DNA from: Dehalococcoidia bacterium
GTDB taxonomy: Bacteria > Chloroflexota > Dehalococcoidia > UBA6926
Direction: 5' to 3'
Assembly (NCBI GenBank): GCA_012271225.1
Contig: JAAXGS010000070.1
Coordinates: 1 to 11,504, forward strand
Length of the DNA: 11,504 nt
The notes beneath the pieces are model-generated. The model was not told where the DNA came from. It saw only the letters and a list, made by a program, of their open reading frames with translations, and did no database searches. Positions 1 through 6,564 of this stretch are shown piece by piece; position 1 is the first letter of the stretch; every line of letters starts with the position of its first letter. The translations under genes were made by a program, and so were the position numbers.

Positions 1-299
1 CGGGCGACCCGCGCCCAATAGAGCGTCAGCTCATAGTCCGTGCTCGCGTTCATGTAGCCGCCCACGCGCTCGATTGTCTCCGCGACGTCCTGCGCCTGCG
101 GGCGCCGTTCCGTGCCCTTGAACAGGATGTGCTCGAGAAAGTGTGACGCGCCGGACTCGTCCTCCCGTTCAAAGCGGGAGCCCGTTCCCACGTAGAACGC
201 AATCGACACCGCCCGCGTTGCGGGCATTGATGCCGTCAGCAGGCGCAGGCCGTTGGGCAGGACGGTTTTGGTGTACGGGGCGAGGGCTTCAGCTACCAT
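1..299 (-). CDS. M16 family zinc peptidase (insulinase/processing-peptidase-like), N-terminal part
   Basis: Only the first 99 codons are in the window; the gene continues beyond base 1. The start is the ATG at 299-297. The reading begins MVAEALAPYTKTVLPNGLRL and carries HFLEH at residues 53-57. This is the inverted zinc motif HxxEH of M16 peptidases, in its usual place after a VGTGSRFE-like strand (V37-E44) and followed by LFKGTERR. In this family the two His bind zinc and the Glu is the catalytic base; a further Glu ligand lies about 75 residues downstream, outside the window. No signal peptide is visible, so a cytoplasmic or two-domain processing-peptidase-like enzyme is likely. The gene starts 54 nt after the stop of the MBL hydrolase at 354-998 and is probably co-transcribed with it. 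The SD is weak (GAAAG just upstream). Family assignment is firm; the substrate cannot be inferred. Confidence 0.9.
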   Translation of the reverse strand, partial: MVAEALAPYTKTVLPNGLRLLTASMPATRAVSIAFYVGTGSRFEREDESGASHFLEHILFKGTERRPQAQDVAETIERVGGYMNASTDYELTLYWARVA

Positions 300-353
300 G
301 CGCTTTCAGTGTAGCCAATGACGGGGGCGGCTGTCAGGCGGCGGGGCATTCGG

Positions 354-998
354 TCAGGACTCCAGCCACAGAACATCGCCGTGGAGGTCCGGCGGTTGAG
401 GTCGGGACGCAAAGACGGCGTATTCGGCCTTGCTCGCCCCGATTGTCGTCGGCTCCCCGTGGCCGGGGTGGACAACCGTATCGTCCGGCCTGATGTAGAG
501 CTTGTTTGTGATGCTGGTGATCTCCTGCCGCAGGGCCTCAGGGCCGGTGGTGCGCCCCGGGCCGCCGGGGAACAGGGTGTCGCCGGTGAAGAGATGCATT
601 CCCGTGATGAGGCAGCCGCTGCCCGGCGTATGGCCCGGCGTCGCAATGACTCCCAGCGGCGCCGTGCCGATCTGCAGCGTATCGCCGTCGCTCAGGAGCA
701 GGCCGGGGGGCACGGGCAGGTCCTGCGCATCGCCCGGCAGCGCGGCAAGGACGGCCGTTGGCAGCGCGGCGGCAACCTCCTCCAGCGCGCCCCAGTGGTC
801 GGAGTGCCCATGCGTGGTCACGATGTACAGAACCTCCGTATCGGCCACCGCGTCCAGTATCGTCCGGGCGTCGGCGGCCGCGTCGATGATTGCGGAGACG
901 TTCTGCAGGGGATCCATGACAACGTAGCAGTTGTTGCCCCAATTCCCCACCTGCAGCCGATAGATCCGCAGGTCGGTCCCGCTGTATGCCAGGGTCAT
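354..998 (-). CDS. MBL-fold metallo-hydrolase (glyoxalase II-like), complete metal site
   Basis: This 214-aa protein has the full metallo-beta-lactamase signature: H63-G-H65-S-D67-H68, H123 in GHTPGS, D140 in FTGDTLF and H180 in HPGHGE. These are the ligands of a two-metal hydrolase of the glyoxalase II/YcbL-like class. The N-terminus (NCYVV, then IIDAA) forms the expected first strands. It is shorter than classical glyoxalase II (about 250 aa), so it resembles single-domain bacterial forms. The start was set at 998 rather than at the more upstream 1124 because AGGAG lies 8 nt before this ATG, homology-like sequence begins here, and the extra 42 residues are Arg-rich and would fill the divergent promoter region. 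It reads toward the M16 peptidase. Exact thioester or lactone substrate is unknown; the fold is certain. Confidence 0.88.
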   Translation of the reverse strand: MTLAYSGTDLRIYRLQVGNWGNNCYVVMDPLQNVSAIIDAAADARTILDAVADTEVLYIVTTHGHSDHWGALEEVAAALPTAVLAALPGDAQDLPVPPGLLLSDGDTLQIGTAPLGVIATPGHTPGSGCLITGMHLFTGDTLFPGGPGRTTGPEALRQEITSITNKLYIRPDDTVVHPGHGEPTTIGASKAEYAVFASRPQPPDLHGDVLWLES

Positions 999-1049
999 AT
1001 CATGCTCTCCTGTGGGTTTCCCGCGCGCCGCATGGGGGTCGCGTTCGCG

Positions 1050-1079
1050 TTGACACCCGCATTTGCGCCTACGTAGGAT
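1050..1079 (+). promoter_or_regulatory. candidate sigma-70-type promoter for the plus-strand MBL-lysA-holB run
   Basis: A perfect TTGACA at 1050-1055 is followed after 18 nt by TAGGAT at 1074-1079 (4 of 6 matches to TATAAT). Initiation near 1086 would give a leader of about 60 nt to the ATG at 1145. It lies in the divergent gap between two MBL genes. Assignment rests on consensus match only. Confidence 0.4.
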
Positions 1080-1144
1080 TTCAGCACGCCGAGTGAGGAA
1101 TGCACGCTGTGATGACTGTACCACGCGCGTGACGGAGGAAACGA

Positions 1145-1993
1145 ATGACAGAGATTGCCCCCGGCGTGTACGCCATAACGCTTCGCCCTGATGACGATGA
1201 TTCCCCCCAGATCTATTGGGCGAGCGGTTACGGGGGCGGGGCGATTATCGACGCCGGCCACGCCGATGAGGATGTTTCACAACGAGTCATCGCCGAGGTC
1301 GACCGTCTCCGCGGCGACAGGCCCAGCCCGGGGTTGCTGCTGCTGACCGACCGCTTTGATGAGCACGTTGGCGGGGCGGCGGCCCTGCAGCGCGCGTACC
1401 CCGGCCTGATCACCTGCGCGGGCGACGGTGATGCGGACGCCATCGCGGAGTCCACGGGGGCGGCTATTCACAGGCGCCTGACGGGGGACGAGAGCTTTGT
1501 GACGGTTGCTGCCGACGGCGAGCGAACGATCCGCGCCATCGCGACGCCGGGCCACACACCCGGGAGCACGTGCTATTTCATGGAGCCGGAGGGAGTGCTG
1601 TTCAGCGGCGATTGCGTGCTGAGCCGGGGCACGACGGCGGTGCAGCCAAGCGGGGGTGGCGACATGGCCGCCTACGTCGCCTCTCTCCAGAGGCTCGCCG
1701 AACTGAACGCCCGGCTGCTGCTGTCCTTTCATGGCGCTCCCGTCTCCGATCCCACCGCGAGGCTGAGCGAGTTGATTGAGCATCGGCGCGCGCGTGATGA
1801 GGCGATCATCGACTGCGTGCGCGAGGGCGTGACCGATATCGATGCCATGCGGGACAGGCTCTACGGCGCTGCCAACCTGTCTGAATGGCGCTGGAATGCG
1901 GCGCGTGAGCAGATTCACGCTCACCTGATCAAGCTGGCTGCGGAGAACAGGGTCACGGAGTTGGAGCCGGGCCGCGCGTACCGCCTCGCATAG
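1145..1993 (+). CDS. MBL-fold protein with C-terminal helical region and degenerate metal motif
   Basis: A 282-aa protein laid out like LACTB2-type MBL hydrolases: an N-terminal strand pair ending in AIIDAG (33-38), the GHTPGS motif (H137), FSGD (D156), SFHG (H196), then a helical C-terminal part of about 80 residues that probably forms the winged-helix-like domain of that group. The key HxHxDH motif is replaced by D69-R-F71-D-E73-H74 in LLLLTDRFDEHVGGAAAL. Two His and the Asp ligand are therefore substituted, although the surrounding strand and the GGAAAL helix are kept. By family knowledge this should damage or remove one metal site, so the protein may be a non-catalytic relative or have a changed activity. 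The start is supported by GGAGGA a few nt upstream. lysA begins 56 nt after its stop. The function is not known. Confidence 0.85.
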   Translation: MTEIAPGVYAITLRPDDDDSPQIYWASGYGGGAIIDAGHADEDVSQRVIAEVDRLRGDRPSPGLLLLTDRFDEHVGGAAALQRAYPGLITCAGDGDADAIAESTGAAIHRRLTGDESFVTVAADGERTIRAIATPGHTPGSTCYFMEPEGVLFSGDCVLSRGTTAVQPSGGGDMAAYVASLQRLAELNARLLLSFHGAPVSDPTARLSELIEHRRARDEAIIDCVREGVTDIDAMRDRLYGAANLSEWRWNAAREQIHAHLIKLAAENRVTELEPGRAYRLA

Positions 1994-2049
1994 CCGCTGG
2001 AATAATCGAATACCGCAATGCGCGACCGTGCCGTGGAGGATGTGCTCGC

Positions 2050-3369
2050 ATGAGAGGAATTGACGCCCTGTCCGTCTTTCCGGCGTCCGCTAGGGCGCGG
2101 GACAGCGGCCATCTGGAGATTGGCGGCGTTGACGCCGTCGACCTGGCGCGGACGCGCGGAACGCCGCTCTACGTCTTTGATGAGCAGGAGCTGCGAGGGG
2201 CCGCGCGCAGCTTCCGCGCGGCGCTCACGCGCCATTACCCCGGCGAGAGCGCCATCATCTATGCGTCAAAGGCGTTTTCAAACGTGGCCCTGTTCCGCGT
2301 GCTGGCGGAGGAGGGCGTTGGCTTTGACGTTGTGAGCGGCGGCGAGATGGCTGTTACGGAGGCCGCCGGCGTTGATCCCGCCAACGTCCACTTTCACGGG
2401 AACAACAAGAGCGAGACTGAGCTGGAGAGGGCTGTTGAGGCCGGTCTTGGGGCAATCGTCGTCGATAATCTGCATGAACTCTCACTGCTGGACGCGATTC
2501 TGACGCGGACGGGGCGCACCCAGCGCGTCTCCCTTCGCGTGTCACCCGGTGTTGATCCGCACACCCATGCGCACACCACCACCGGCGTCCTGGACAGCAA
2601 GTTCGGCCTTGCGATTCAGACGGGGCAGGCCGAGCAGGCAGTTGCCCGCGCGGTCGAGTCTCCCCGTCTGGACCTCGCCGGCCTGCACTTTCATCTGGGA
2701 TCGCCCATCTTTGAGCGTGAGCCGTACGCGGAAGCCATCCGCGTCACGATGGACTTTGCGGCGCGGATGAAGACCGAATACGGCTTCATCATGAAATTGT
2801 TCAGCCCCGGCGGCGGCTTTGCGGTCAATTACCTGGTCTCCGATGAGGCGCCCTCCGCGGATCACTATATGGAGACGATCTCCCGCGCCATCATTCAGGG
2901 CTGTGACGTCCACGGCCTTGAGATTCCGGCGATTTCCATCGAGCCGGGGCGGTCCGTTGTCGGGACGGCGGGCGTCGCGCTCTACACCGTCGGTGCCACA
3001 AAGACCCTGCCGGACATCCGCACCTACGTCTCCGTCGACGGCGGCATGGGCGACAACATCAGGCCGGCCATCTACGGCTCCCGCTATGAGGCCGTGCTCG
3101 CCTCCCGCATGGCCGATGCGGAGGAGGTCACCGTGACCATCGCGGGCAAATACTGCGAGTCCGGCGACATCCTCGTGCGTGACTGCTCCCTCCCTGTTCC
3201 TGCCGCGGGCGACGTTCTGGCCATCCCTGTGTCCGGCGCATACTGCCTCGCGATGTCATCAACCTATAACGCGAACCCGCGGCCGGAGGTGGCGCTGGTC
3301 TCCGACGGTCAGGCCCGAACGATCCGCCGCCGTGAGACCTATGACGATCTCATGCGCCTCGATGTCTAG
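2050..3369 (+). CDS. lysA: diaminopimelate decarboxylase
   Basis: LysA is the PLP enzyme that decarboxylates meso-diaminopimelate to L-lysine, the last step of lysine synthesis, in the cytosol. The 439-aa length is normal. Visible hallmarks of this fold-type III family are the PLP lysine K74 in YASKAF, HFHGNNKS, HFHLGSP (213-218), the phosphate-binding SPGGGF (252-257), EPGRS (298-302), the catalytic Cys in CESGD (C369), and near the C-terminus GAYCLAMSSTYNANPRP. The CESGD loop and the YNANPRP end separate it from ornithine or arginine decarboxylases. GGAGGA at 2035-2040 lies 9 nt before the ATG. It sits 56 nt after the MBL-like gene and 39 nt before holB, a likely common transcript. No other lysine gene is in the window. 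Confidence 0.96.
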   Translation: MRGIDALSVFPASARARDSGHLEIGGVDAVDLARTRGTPLYVFDEQELRGAARSFRAALTRHYPGESAIIYASKAFSNVALFRVLAEEGVGFDVVSGGEMAVTEAAGVDPANVHFHGNNKSETELERAVEAGLGAIVVDNLHELSLLDAILTRTGRTQRVSLRVSPGVDPHTHAHTTTGVLDSKFGLAIQTGQAEQAVARAVESPRLDLAGLHFHLGSPIFEREPYAEAIRVTMDFAARMKTEYGFIMKLFSPGGGFAVNYLVSDEAPSADHYMETISRAIIQGCDVHGLEIPAISIEPGRSVVGTAGVALYTVGATKTLPDIRTYVSVDGGMGDNIRPAIYGSRYEAVLASRMADAEEVTVTIAGKYCESGDILVRDCSLPVPAAGDVLAIPVSGAYCLAMSSTYNANPRPEVALVSDGQARTIRRRETYDDLMRLDV

Positions 3370-3378
3370 TCCGCCGCC

Positions 3379-3403
3379 GCCCCGCGGCGCGCGTCCGCGG
3401 GGC
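3379..3403 (+). promoter_or_regulatory. GC-only hairpin directly before the holB start
   Basis: GCCCCGCGG (3379-3387) and CCGCGGGGC (3395-3403) form a perfect 9-bp stem around a 7-nt loop (cgcgcgt). It occupies most of the 39-nt gap between lysA and holB and ends 5 nt before the holB ATG. No T run follows, so it does not look like an intrinsic terminator. It contains the only purine-rich stretch (GGGG, 3399-3402) that could serve as a holB ribosome binding site, so folding could limit holB translation or mark an mRNA processing point. Structure is seen; role is inferred. Confidence 0.5.
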
Positions 3404-3408
3404 TCCTG

Positions 3409-4398
3409 ATGCCGTGGACGGTTCCGGCCGATGAGGAGGCCGTCAGCCTGCTGGGCCGCAGTGTTGATCAGGGGCGTTTGGCCCATGCGTATCTGCTGAG
3501 CGGCCCCGCCGGCGTCGGCGGGATGGCGTTGGCCCGGGAGTTGGCGAAGGCCCTGCTCTGCGCGGCGGAAGAAGGCAAACCGTGCAGCGAGTGCAGGCAT
3601 TGCCGGCGCATCGAAAACGGTCTCCACGCGGATGTTCTGGTGATCTCGCCGGCGGGCGCGGGCTCCATCGGGATCGAGGCGGCGCGAGACCTGCAATCCG
3701 CATCCAGCCTGCAGCCCTATGAGGCCGCCGGCCGCGTCATCATCATCAATGATGCCGATACCCTCACGCGGGAGGCGGCAAATGCGCTGCTCAAGCTCCT
3801 TGAGGAACCGCATCCGGGCGTGACCCTCATCCTTGTCACGGCCAATGAGGACGCCGTGCCGGATACTGTGCGGTCTCGCTGCCAGATTGTCCCGCTACGC
3901 CCCATCGCGTTTGCGCGTGTGGCGGAGGCGCTGCGGGAGAGCGGCGCGGACGGGGACGAGGCAAACCGCTACGCGCGCCTCTCCGGCGGGCGGCTGGAGT
4001 ACGCGCTCAACCTGCTCACGGATTCGTCGCCGATTGACGCGCGCCGCGCGGCGCTTGATGACATCACAGCCGTGCTGTCAGAGCCTGTGACGGATCGACT
4101 GCGGCGGGCGGGGCGCATGGCGGATGATTTCTATGCGGACCGCCAGCGTCTCATCGGCCGGCTGGAGACGTGGGCGGCCGTCTGGCGCGATGTGGTTGTG
4201 TCCGTGGCAGGCGCGCCGACGGGCGTGAGTGATCTGGATGACACGGATCGGATAGGAAACATTGCGGTGTCCCTGCGCGATGCAGAGGCGGCGCTGAGGG
4301 AGACGTTGTTCACCGTTCAGGCCCTGCGGCAGAACGCCAATGCCCGCCTGGCGCTGGAGGCCTATCTGCTGGCGATTCCCTTTCTGCCCGTGCCGTGA
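3409..4398 (+). CDS. holB: DNA polymerase III clamp loader, delta prime subunit
   Basis: A 329-aa AAA+ protein of the DnaX/HolB group, part of the complex that opens the sliding clamp and loads it on DNA. It begins MPWTVPADEEAVSLL with the LAHAYLLSGPAGVG block typical of this group. The P-loop is GPAGVGGM (32-39), where the usual Lys is G38, so it should not hydrolyse ATP, as in the E. coli delta prime subunit. Cys51, 59, 62 and 65 form the zinc module; the Walker B-like block is IIINDAD (111-117); SRC (156-158) provides the Arg finger. The lost P-loop Lys and the length of 329 aa favour delta prime over gamma/tau. The C-terminal third is helical and poorly conserved. The start has only a weak GGGG upstream, inside the hairpin at 3379-3403. 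It is the last gene of the plus-strand run and converges on trpB. Confidence 0.9.
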   Translation: MPWTVPADEEAVSLLGRSVDQGRLAHAYLLSGPAGVGGMALARELAKALLCAAEEGKPCSECRHCRRIENGLHADVLVISPAGAGSIGIEAARDLQSASSLQPYEAAGRVIIINDADTLTREAANALLKLLEEPHPGVTLILVTANEDAVPDTVRSRCQIVPLRPIAFARVAEALRESGADGDEANRYARLSGGRLEYALNLLTDSSPIDARRAALDDITAVLSEPVTDRLRRAGRMADDFYADRQRLIGRLETWAAVWRDVVVSVAGAPTGVSDLDDTDRIGNIAVSLRDAEAALRETLFTVQALRQNANARLALEAYLLAIPFLPVP

Positions 4399-4403
4399 CC
4401 GGA

Positions 4404-4535
4404 GTGGGACATTTTTAACTTGGCGGCGCGGGGTCGACCTGTCTCCTTGACTGCCGCGATTCTGCAGCGGCCAACTGTTCTGAAAAGACATGCGGAGCAG
4501 CGGTTGATTCTGAGTCGACATGTGATAGACTAGTA
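4404..4535. mobile_element. probable internally deleted IS21-like relic (both ends, no transposase)
   Basis: Directly after holB there is GTGGGACATTTTTAACTTGG running inward on the plus strand. From the other side, reading inward on the minus strand, there are two copies of a CATGTC-N3-TCAGAA-N(4-7)-CCGCTGC unit (4464-4492 and 4497-4522). The outer block and the inner units share a loose ACAT/ATGTC, T-run, TTGGC pattern in inverted orientation. Internally repeated ends of this kind are typical of IS21-family elements. No istA or istB remnant lies between them, so this would be a roughly 130-bp remnant or miniature derivative. No clear target duplication was found. The repeats are seen; the IS21 label is inference from memory of such ends. 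Confidence 0.45.
4464..4522 (+). repeat. two tandem 26-29 nt units, GCAGCGG-N(4-7)-TTCTGA-N3-GACATG
   Basis: Unit 1 is at 4464-4492: GCAGCGG, 7 nt, TTCTGA, aaa, GACATG. Unit 2 is at 4497-4522: GCAGCGG, 4 nt, TTCTGA, gtc, GACATG. The 19 fixed positions are identical in both, and the 3' blocks are offset by 30 nt, close to three helical turns. That spacing suits side-by-side protein binding, for example by a transposase at an element end. Confidence 0.7.
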
Positions 4536-4548
4536 GCGGTGTGTTCGT

Positions 4549-4599
4549 GCGGGGAGCAGTGGTAAAAGATATGTGAACTTACCTCACTGCTTTCCCCGC
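4549..4599. other. long imperfect hairpin in the convergent region
   Basis: The left arm 4549-4565 (GCGGGGAGCAGTGGTAA) pairs with 4579-4599: GCGGGGA with TCCCCGC, GCAGTG with CACTGC, and GTAA with TTAC. This gives 17 base pairs with two 2-nt bulges (CT 4583-4584, TT 4591-4592), both on the right arm, and a 13-nt AT-rich loop. No T run follows on either strand, so a role as a classical intrinsic terminator is doubtful. It may protect the 3' end of the holB or trpB transcript, or be a small palindromic element. Confidence 0.55.
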
Positions 4600-4608
4600 G
4601 CTGCGCTG

Positions 4609-4656
4609 CCCCCTCTCATTCGAGGCCGAGCGAATGTCAGGGGGTAGCGTCTTTTT
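4609..4656 (+). terminator. intrinsic terminator-like hairpin after holB, overlapping the trpB stop
   Basis: CCCCCTCTCATTCG (4609-4622) and CGAATGTCAGGGGG (4631-4644) pair over 12 of 14 positions, with one 2x2 internal mismatch and an 8-nt loop. CTTTTT follows at 4651-4656, six nt after the stem, so the plus-strand form would end the holB transcript. The right arm contains the trpB stop codon (4637-4639), so the same structure lies at the very end of the trp transcript on the other strand, where no T run follows. The layout fits a shared convergent termination zone. Confidence 0.55.
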
Positions 4657-5872
4657 GGGAGGGCCGCTGCAGCCCAATACCCAGAGCGTCCGTCACTGTT
4701 GCCAGGTCCTTGTCGCCCCGCCCGCTCAGGTTCACAAGGATGATGTCCTCCGCTGAAAGCGCGCCGGCCAGCCGCACGGCATGGATGACCGCGTGCGATG
4801 ATTCCAGAGCGGGGATGATGCCCTCCATCCGCGTCAGCAGCCTGAATCCCTCCAGCGCCTCGCCGTCCGTGACGCTTGTGAACTGCGCGCGTCCGGTCTC
4901 CTGATAGTGCGCAAGCTCAGGGCCAACCCCGGGGTAATCCAGCCCGGCGGAGATGCTGTGCGTCTCCGTCACCTGTCCCCATTGATCCTGCAGCACCTGT
5001 GAGAATGAGCCGTGCAGCACGCCGGGGCTGCCCGCGTTAAGACTTGCGCTGTGTTTGCCGGTCTCCAGCCCGTGCCCGGCGGCCTCCACCCCAACCATCA
5101 GCACTTCCGGATCATCCTGAAAGGCGTGAAAGAGCCCCATTGCGTTGCTGCCGCCGCCGACGCACGCAACGAGATGTGTCGGCAGCCGCCCCTCCGCCTC
5201 CAGGATCTGCGCCCGCGCCTCCTGTCCGATGACCGCCTGAAAATCGCGGACGATGACGGGGTAGGGGTGCGGCCCAACGACGCTGCCGATGACGTAGTAG
5301 GTGGTGGCGACGTTCGTCACCCAATCGCGCATCGCCTCATTGACGGCGTCCTTGAGCGTGCGCGATCCGGTCGTGACGGGAACGACGTCAGCGCCGAGCA
5401 GGCGCATCCGAAAGACATTCGGGGCCTGGCGATGAATATCCTCCTCGCCCATGTAGACAACGCATTCAAGCCCCAGCAGAGCGCAGACCGTCGCGGTTGC
5501 GACGCCGTGCTGTCCCGCGCCCGTTTCCGCGATGATCCGCGTCTTGCCCATGCGCCGCGCCAGCAGAACCTGCCCGAGCGCATTGTTGATCTTGTGCGCG
5601 CCCGTATGCGCCAGGTCCTCCCGCTTGAGAAAGATGCGCGCCCCGCCGCCGCGCCCGGTCAGACGCTCCGCAAACATCAGCGGCGTGGGGCGGCCGGCGT
5701 ACGTTCGGGAGAGGTGGTCGATCTGCCTGAGAAAGTCCGCGTCGGCCCGGGCGGCTGCGTACGCCTCCTCGAGTTCGGTGACGGCTGCCATCAGCGTCTC
5801 CGGCACATAGCGGCCGCCAAAGCGTCCAAAGCGGCCCGGCGCGGCGGAATCCACGCCTGTGGGGACGGTCAT
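4637..5872 (-). CDS. trpB: tryptophan synthase beta subunit
   Basis: TrpB condenses indole with L-serine to L-tryptophan in the cytosol, normally in an alpha2beta2 complex with TrpA. The 411-aa protein shows GRFGGRYVPETL, the PLP lysine K94 in HTGAHKINN, catalytic E116 in AETGAGQHG, and the PLP phosphate loop GGGSN (239-243). Each is offset by +7 from the Salmonella enzyme, so the chain is collinear. A much longer open frame runs upstream to 6283, but that part overlaps trpF and was rejected. The chosen ATG (5872-5870) shares one base with the trpF stop as TGATG, with GGGAG 10 nt upstream, indicating coupled translation. It is the last gene of the trp cluster here: no trpA follows, and the stop lies within a terminator-like hairpin. 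It matches the canonical TrpB1 type rather than TrpB2. Confidence 0.97.
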   Translation of the reverse strand: MTVPTGVDSAAPGRFGRFGGRYVPETLMAAVTELEEAYAAARADADFLRQIDHLSRTYAGRPTPLMFAERLTGRGGGARIFLKREDLAHTGAHKINNALGQVLLARRMGKTRIIAETGAGQHGVATATVCALLGLECVVYMGEEDIHRQAPNVFRMRLLGADVVPVTTGSRTLKDAVNEAMRDWVTNVATTYYVIGSVVGPHPYPVIVRDFQAVIGQEARAQILEAEGRLPTHLVACVGGGSNAMGLFHAFQDDPEVLMVGVEAAGHGLETGKHSASLNAGSPGVLHGSFSQVLQDQWGQVTETHSISAGLDYPGVGPELAHYQETGRAQFTSVTDGEALEGFRLLTRMEGIIPALESSHAVIHAVRLAGALSAEDIILVNLSGRGDKDLATVTDALGIGLQRPSQKDATP

Positions 5873-6564
5873 CACTGCGAGGCTCCCTTCAGTGACGCGG
5901 ATGCGTGAGCGGTGGAGGCGCGCCGCGCCTGATAGACGAACTGTCCGACCTTGAATGGATCCTTGACGCGATTCGTCTCGACGCCGCTTGACACGTCCAC
6001 CCCCCACGGGCGCACGGCTTGAATCGCGGGCGCGACGGTCTCGGGATTGAGACCTCCGGCGAGGATGAATGAGTATCGCCGCGCCAGCCTCTCCGCCAGG
6101 GAAAAGTCGATGGCGACTCCCGCGCCGCCCGGCTCGCCCTCCACGTGCGGCTCTATCAGGCTCAACGCGCCGGCGCGCTGCATGAACTCCGCCACGCGGG
6201 AGAGTTCCTCCTCCGCCTCGTCCGCCGTCATTCCCGCCGACATGCGGCGCGCAATGATCAGCGGCCGGTCGATGAGGCCCCAATACTCCGGCGGCTCCGT
6301 GCCGTGCAGCTGAACCATGTCGAGGCCAACCTCCGCCGCCGCGCGATTGACCTCCTCAGCGGGCTGATCCACAAAGACGCCGACGACGGGCGGCGCGTGG
6401 TCCGTCTCCCCGCGCAGGGCCGATACCATCTCCCGCGCGTGCTGCACGGAAACGCGGCGCCACGCGTCCGCGAAGATGACGCCGAGCAGGTCCGCGCCGG
6501 CGTTGGCGGCGTTGATCAAGTCCGTGGACGAGCGATTGCCGCAGAGCTTGATGACCAGCCCCAT
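5872..6564 (-). CDS. trpF: phosphoribosylanthranilate isomerase
   Basis: TrpF performs the Amadori rearrangement of phosphoribosylanthranilate to CdRP, the third step from anthranilate. The 230-aa TIM-barrel chain has the catalytic C8 in IKLCG, GVFVDQP, the VQLHG strand, ILAGGLNPE and the catalytic D190 in GVDVSSGVE, all in the usual order. The C-terminus has about 10-15 extra Ala/Ser-rich residues. Its ATG shares one base with the trpC stop (TGATG at 6566-6562), and its own stop overlaps the trpB start in the same way, so the three genes form a tightly coupled unit. It is a separate protein here, not fused to TrpC as in enterobacteria. Confidence 0.95.
   Translation of the reverse strand: MGLVIKLCGNRSSTDLINAANAGADLLGVIFADAWRRVSVQHAREMVSALRGETDHAPPVVGVFVDQPAEEVNRAAAEVGLDMVQLHGTEPPEYWGLIDRPLIIARRMSAGMTADEAEEELSRVAEFMQRAGALSLIEPHVEGEPGGAGVAIDFSLAERLARRYSFILAGGLNPETVAPAIQAVRPWGVDVSSGVETNRVKDPFKVGQFVYQARRASTAHASASLKGASQ

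Noticed and set aside
999..1124. Longer start of the 354-998 MBL gene at 1124
   Set aside because: The extra residues are Arg-rich and unlike the family, they would cover the divergent promoter region, and AGGAG sits properly before the ATG at 998.
4078..4521. 147-aa minus-strand open frame running from the IS-like relic into holB
   Set aside because: It only translates the element repeats and then the antisense of holB; no known domain and no SD of note.
5012..5908. 298-aa plus-strand open frame antisense to trpB
   Set aside because: Arg/His/Ala-rich product typical of the antisense of a GC-rich gene; the trpB frame is fully conserved.
5873..6283. Upstream extension of the trpB reading frame (open to 6283)
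   Set aside because: It lies out of frame over trpF, is Arg/Gly-rich without family motifs, and trpB homology starts at the ATG at 5872 with a TGATG junction.
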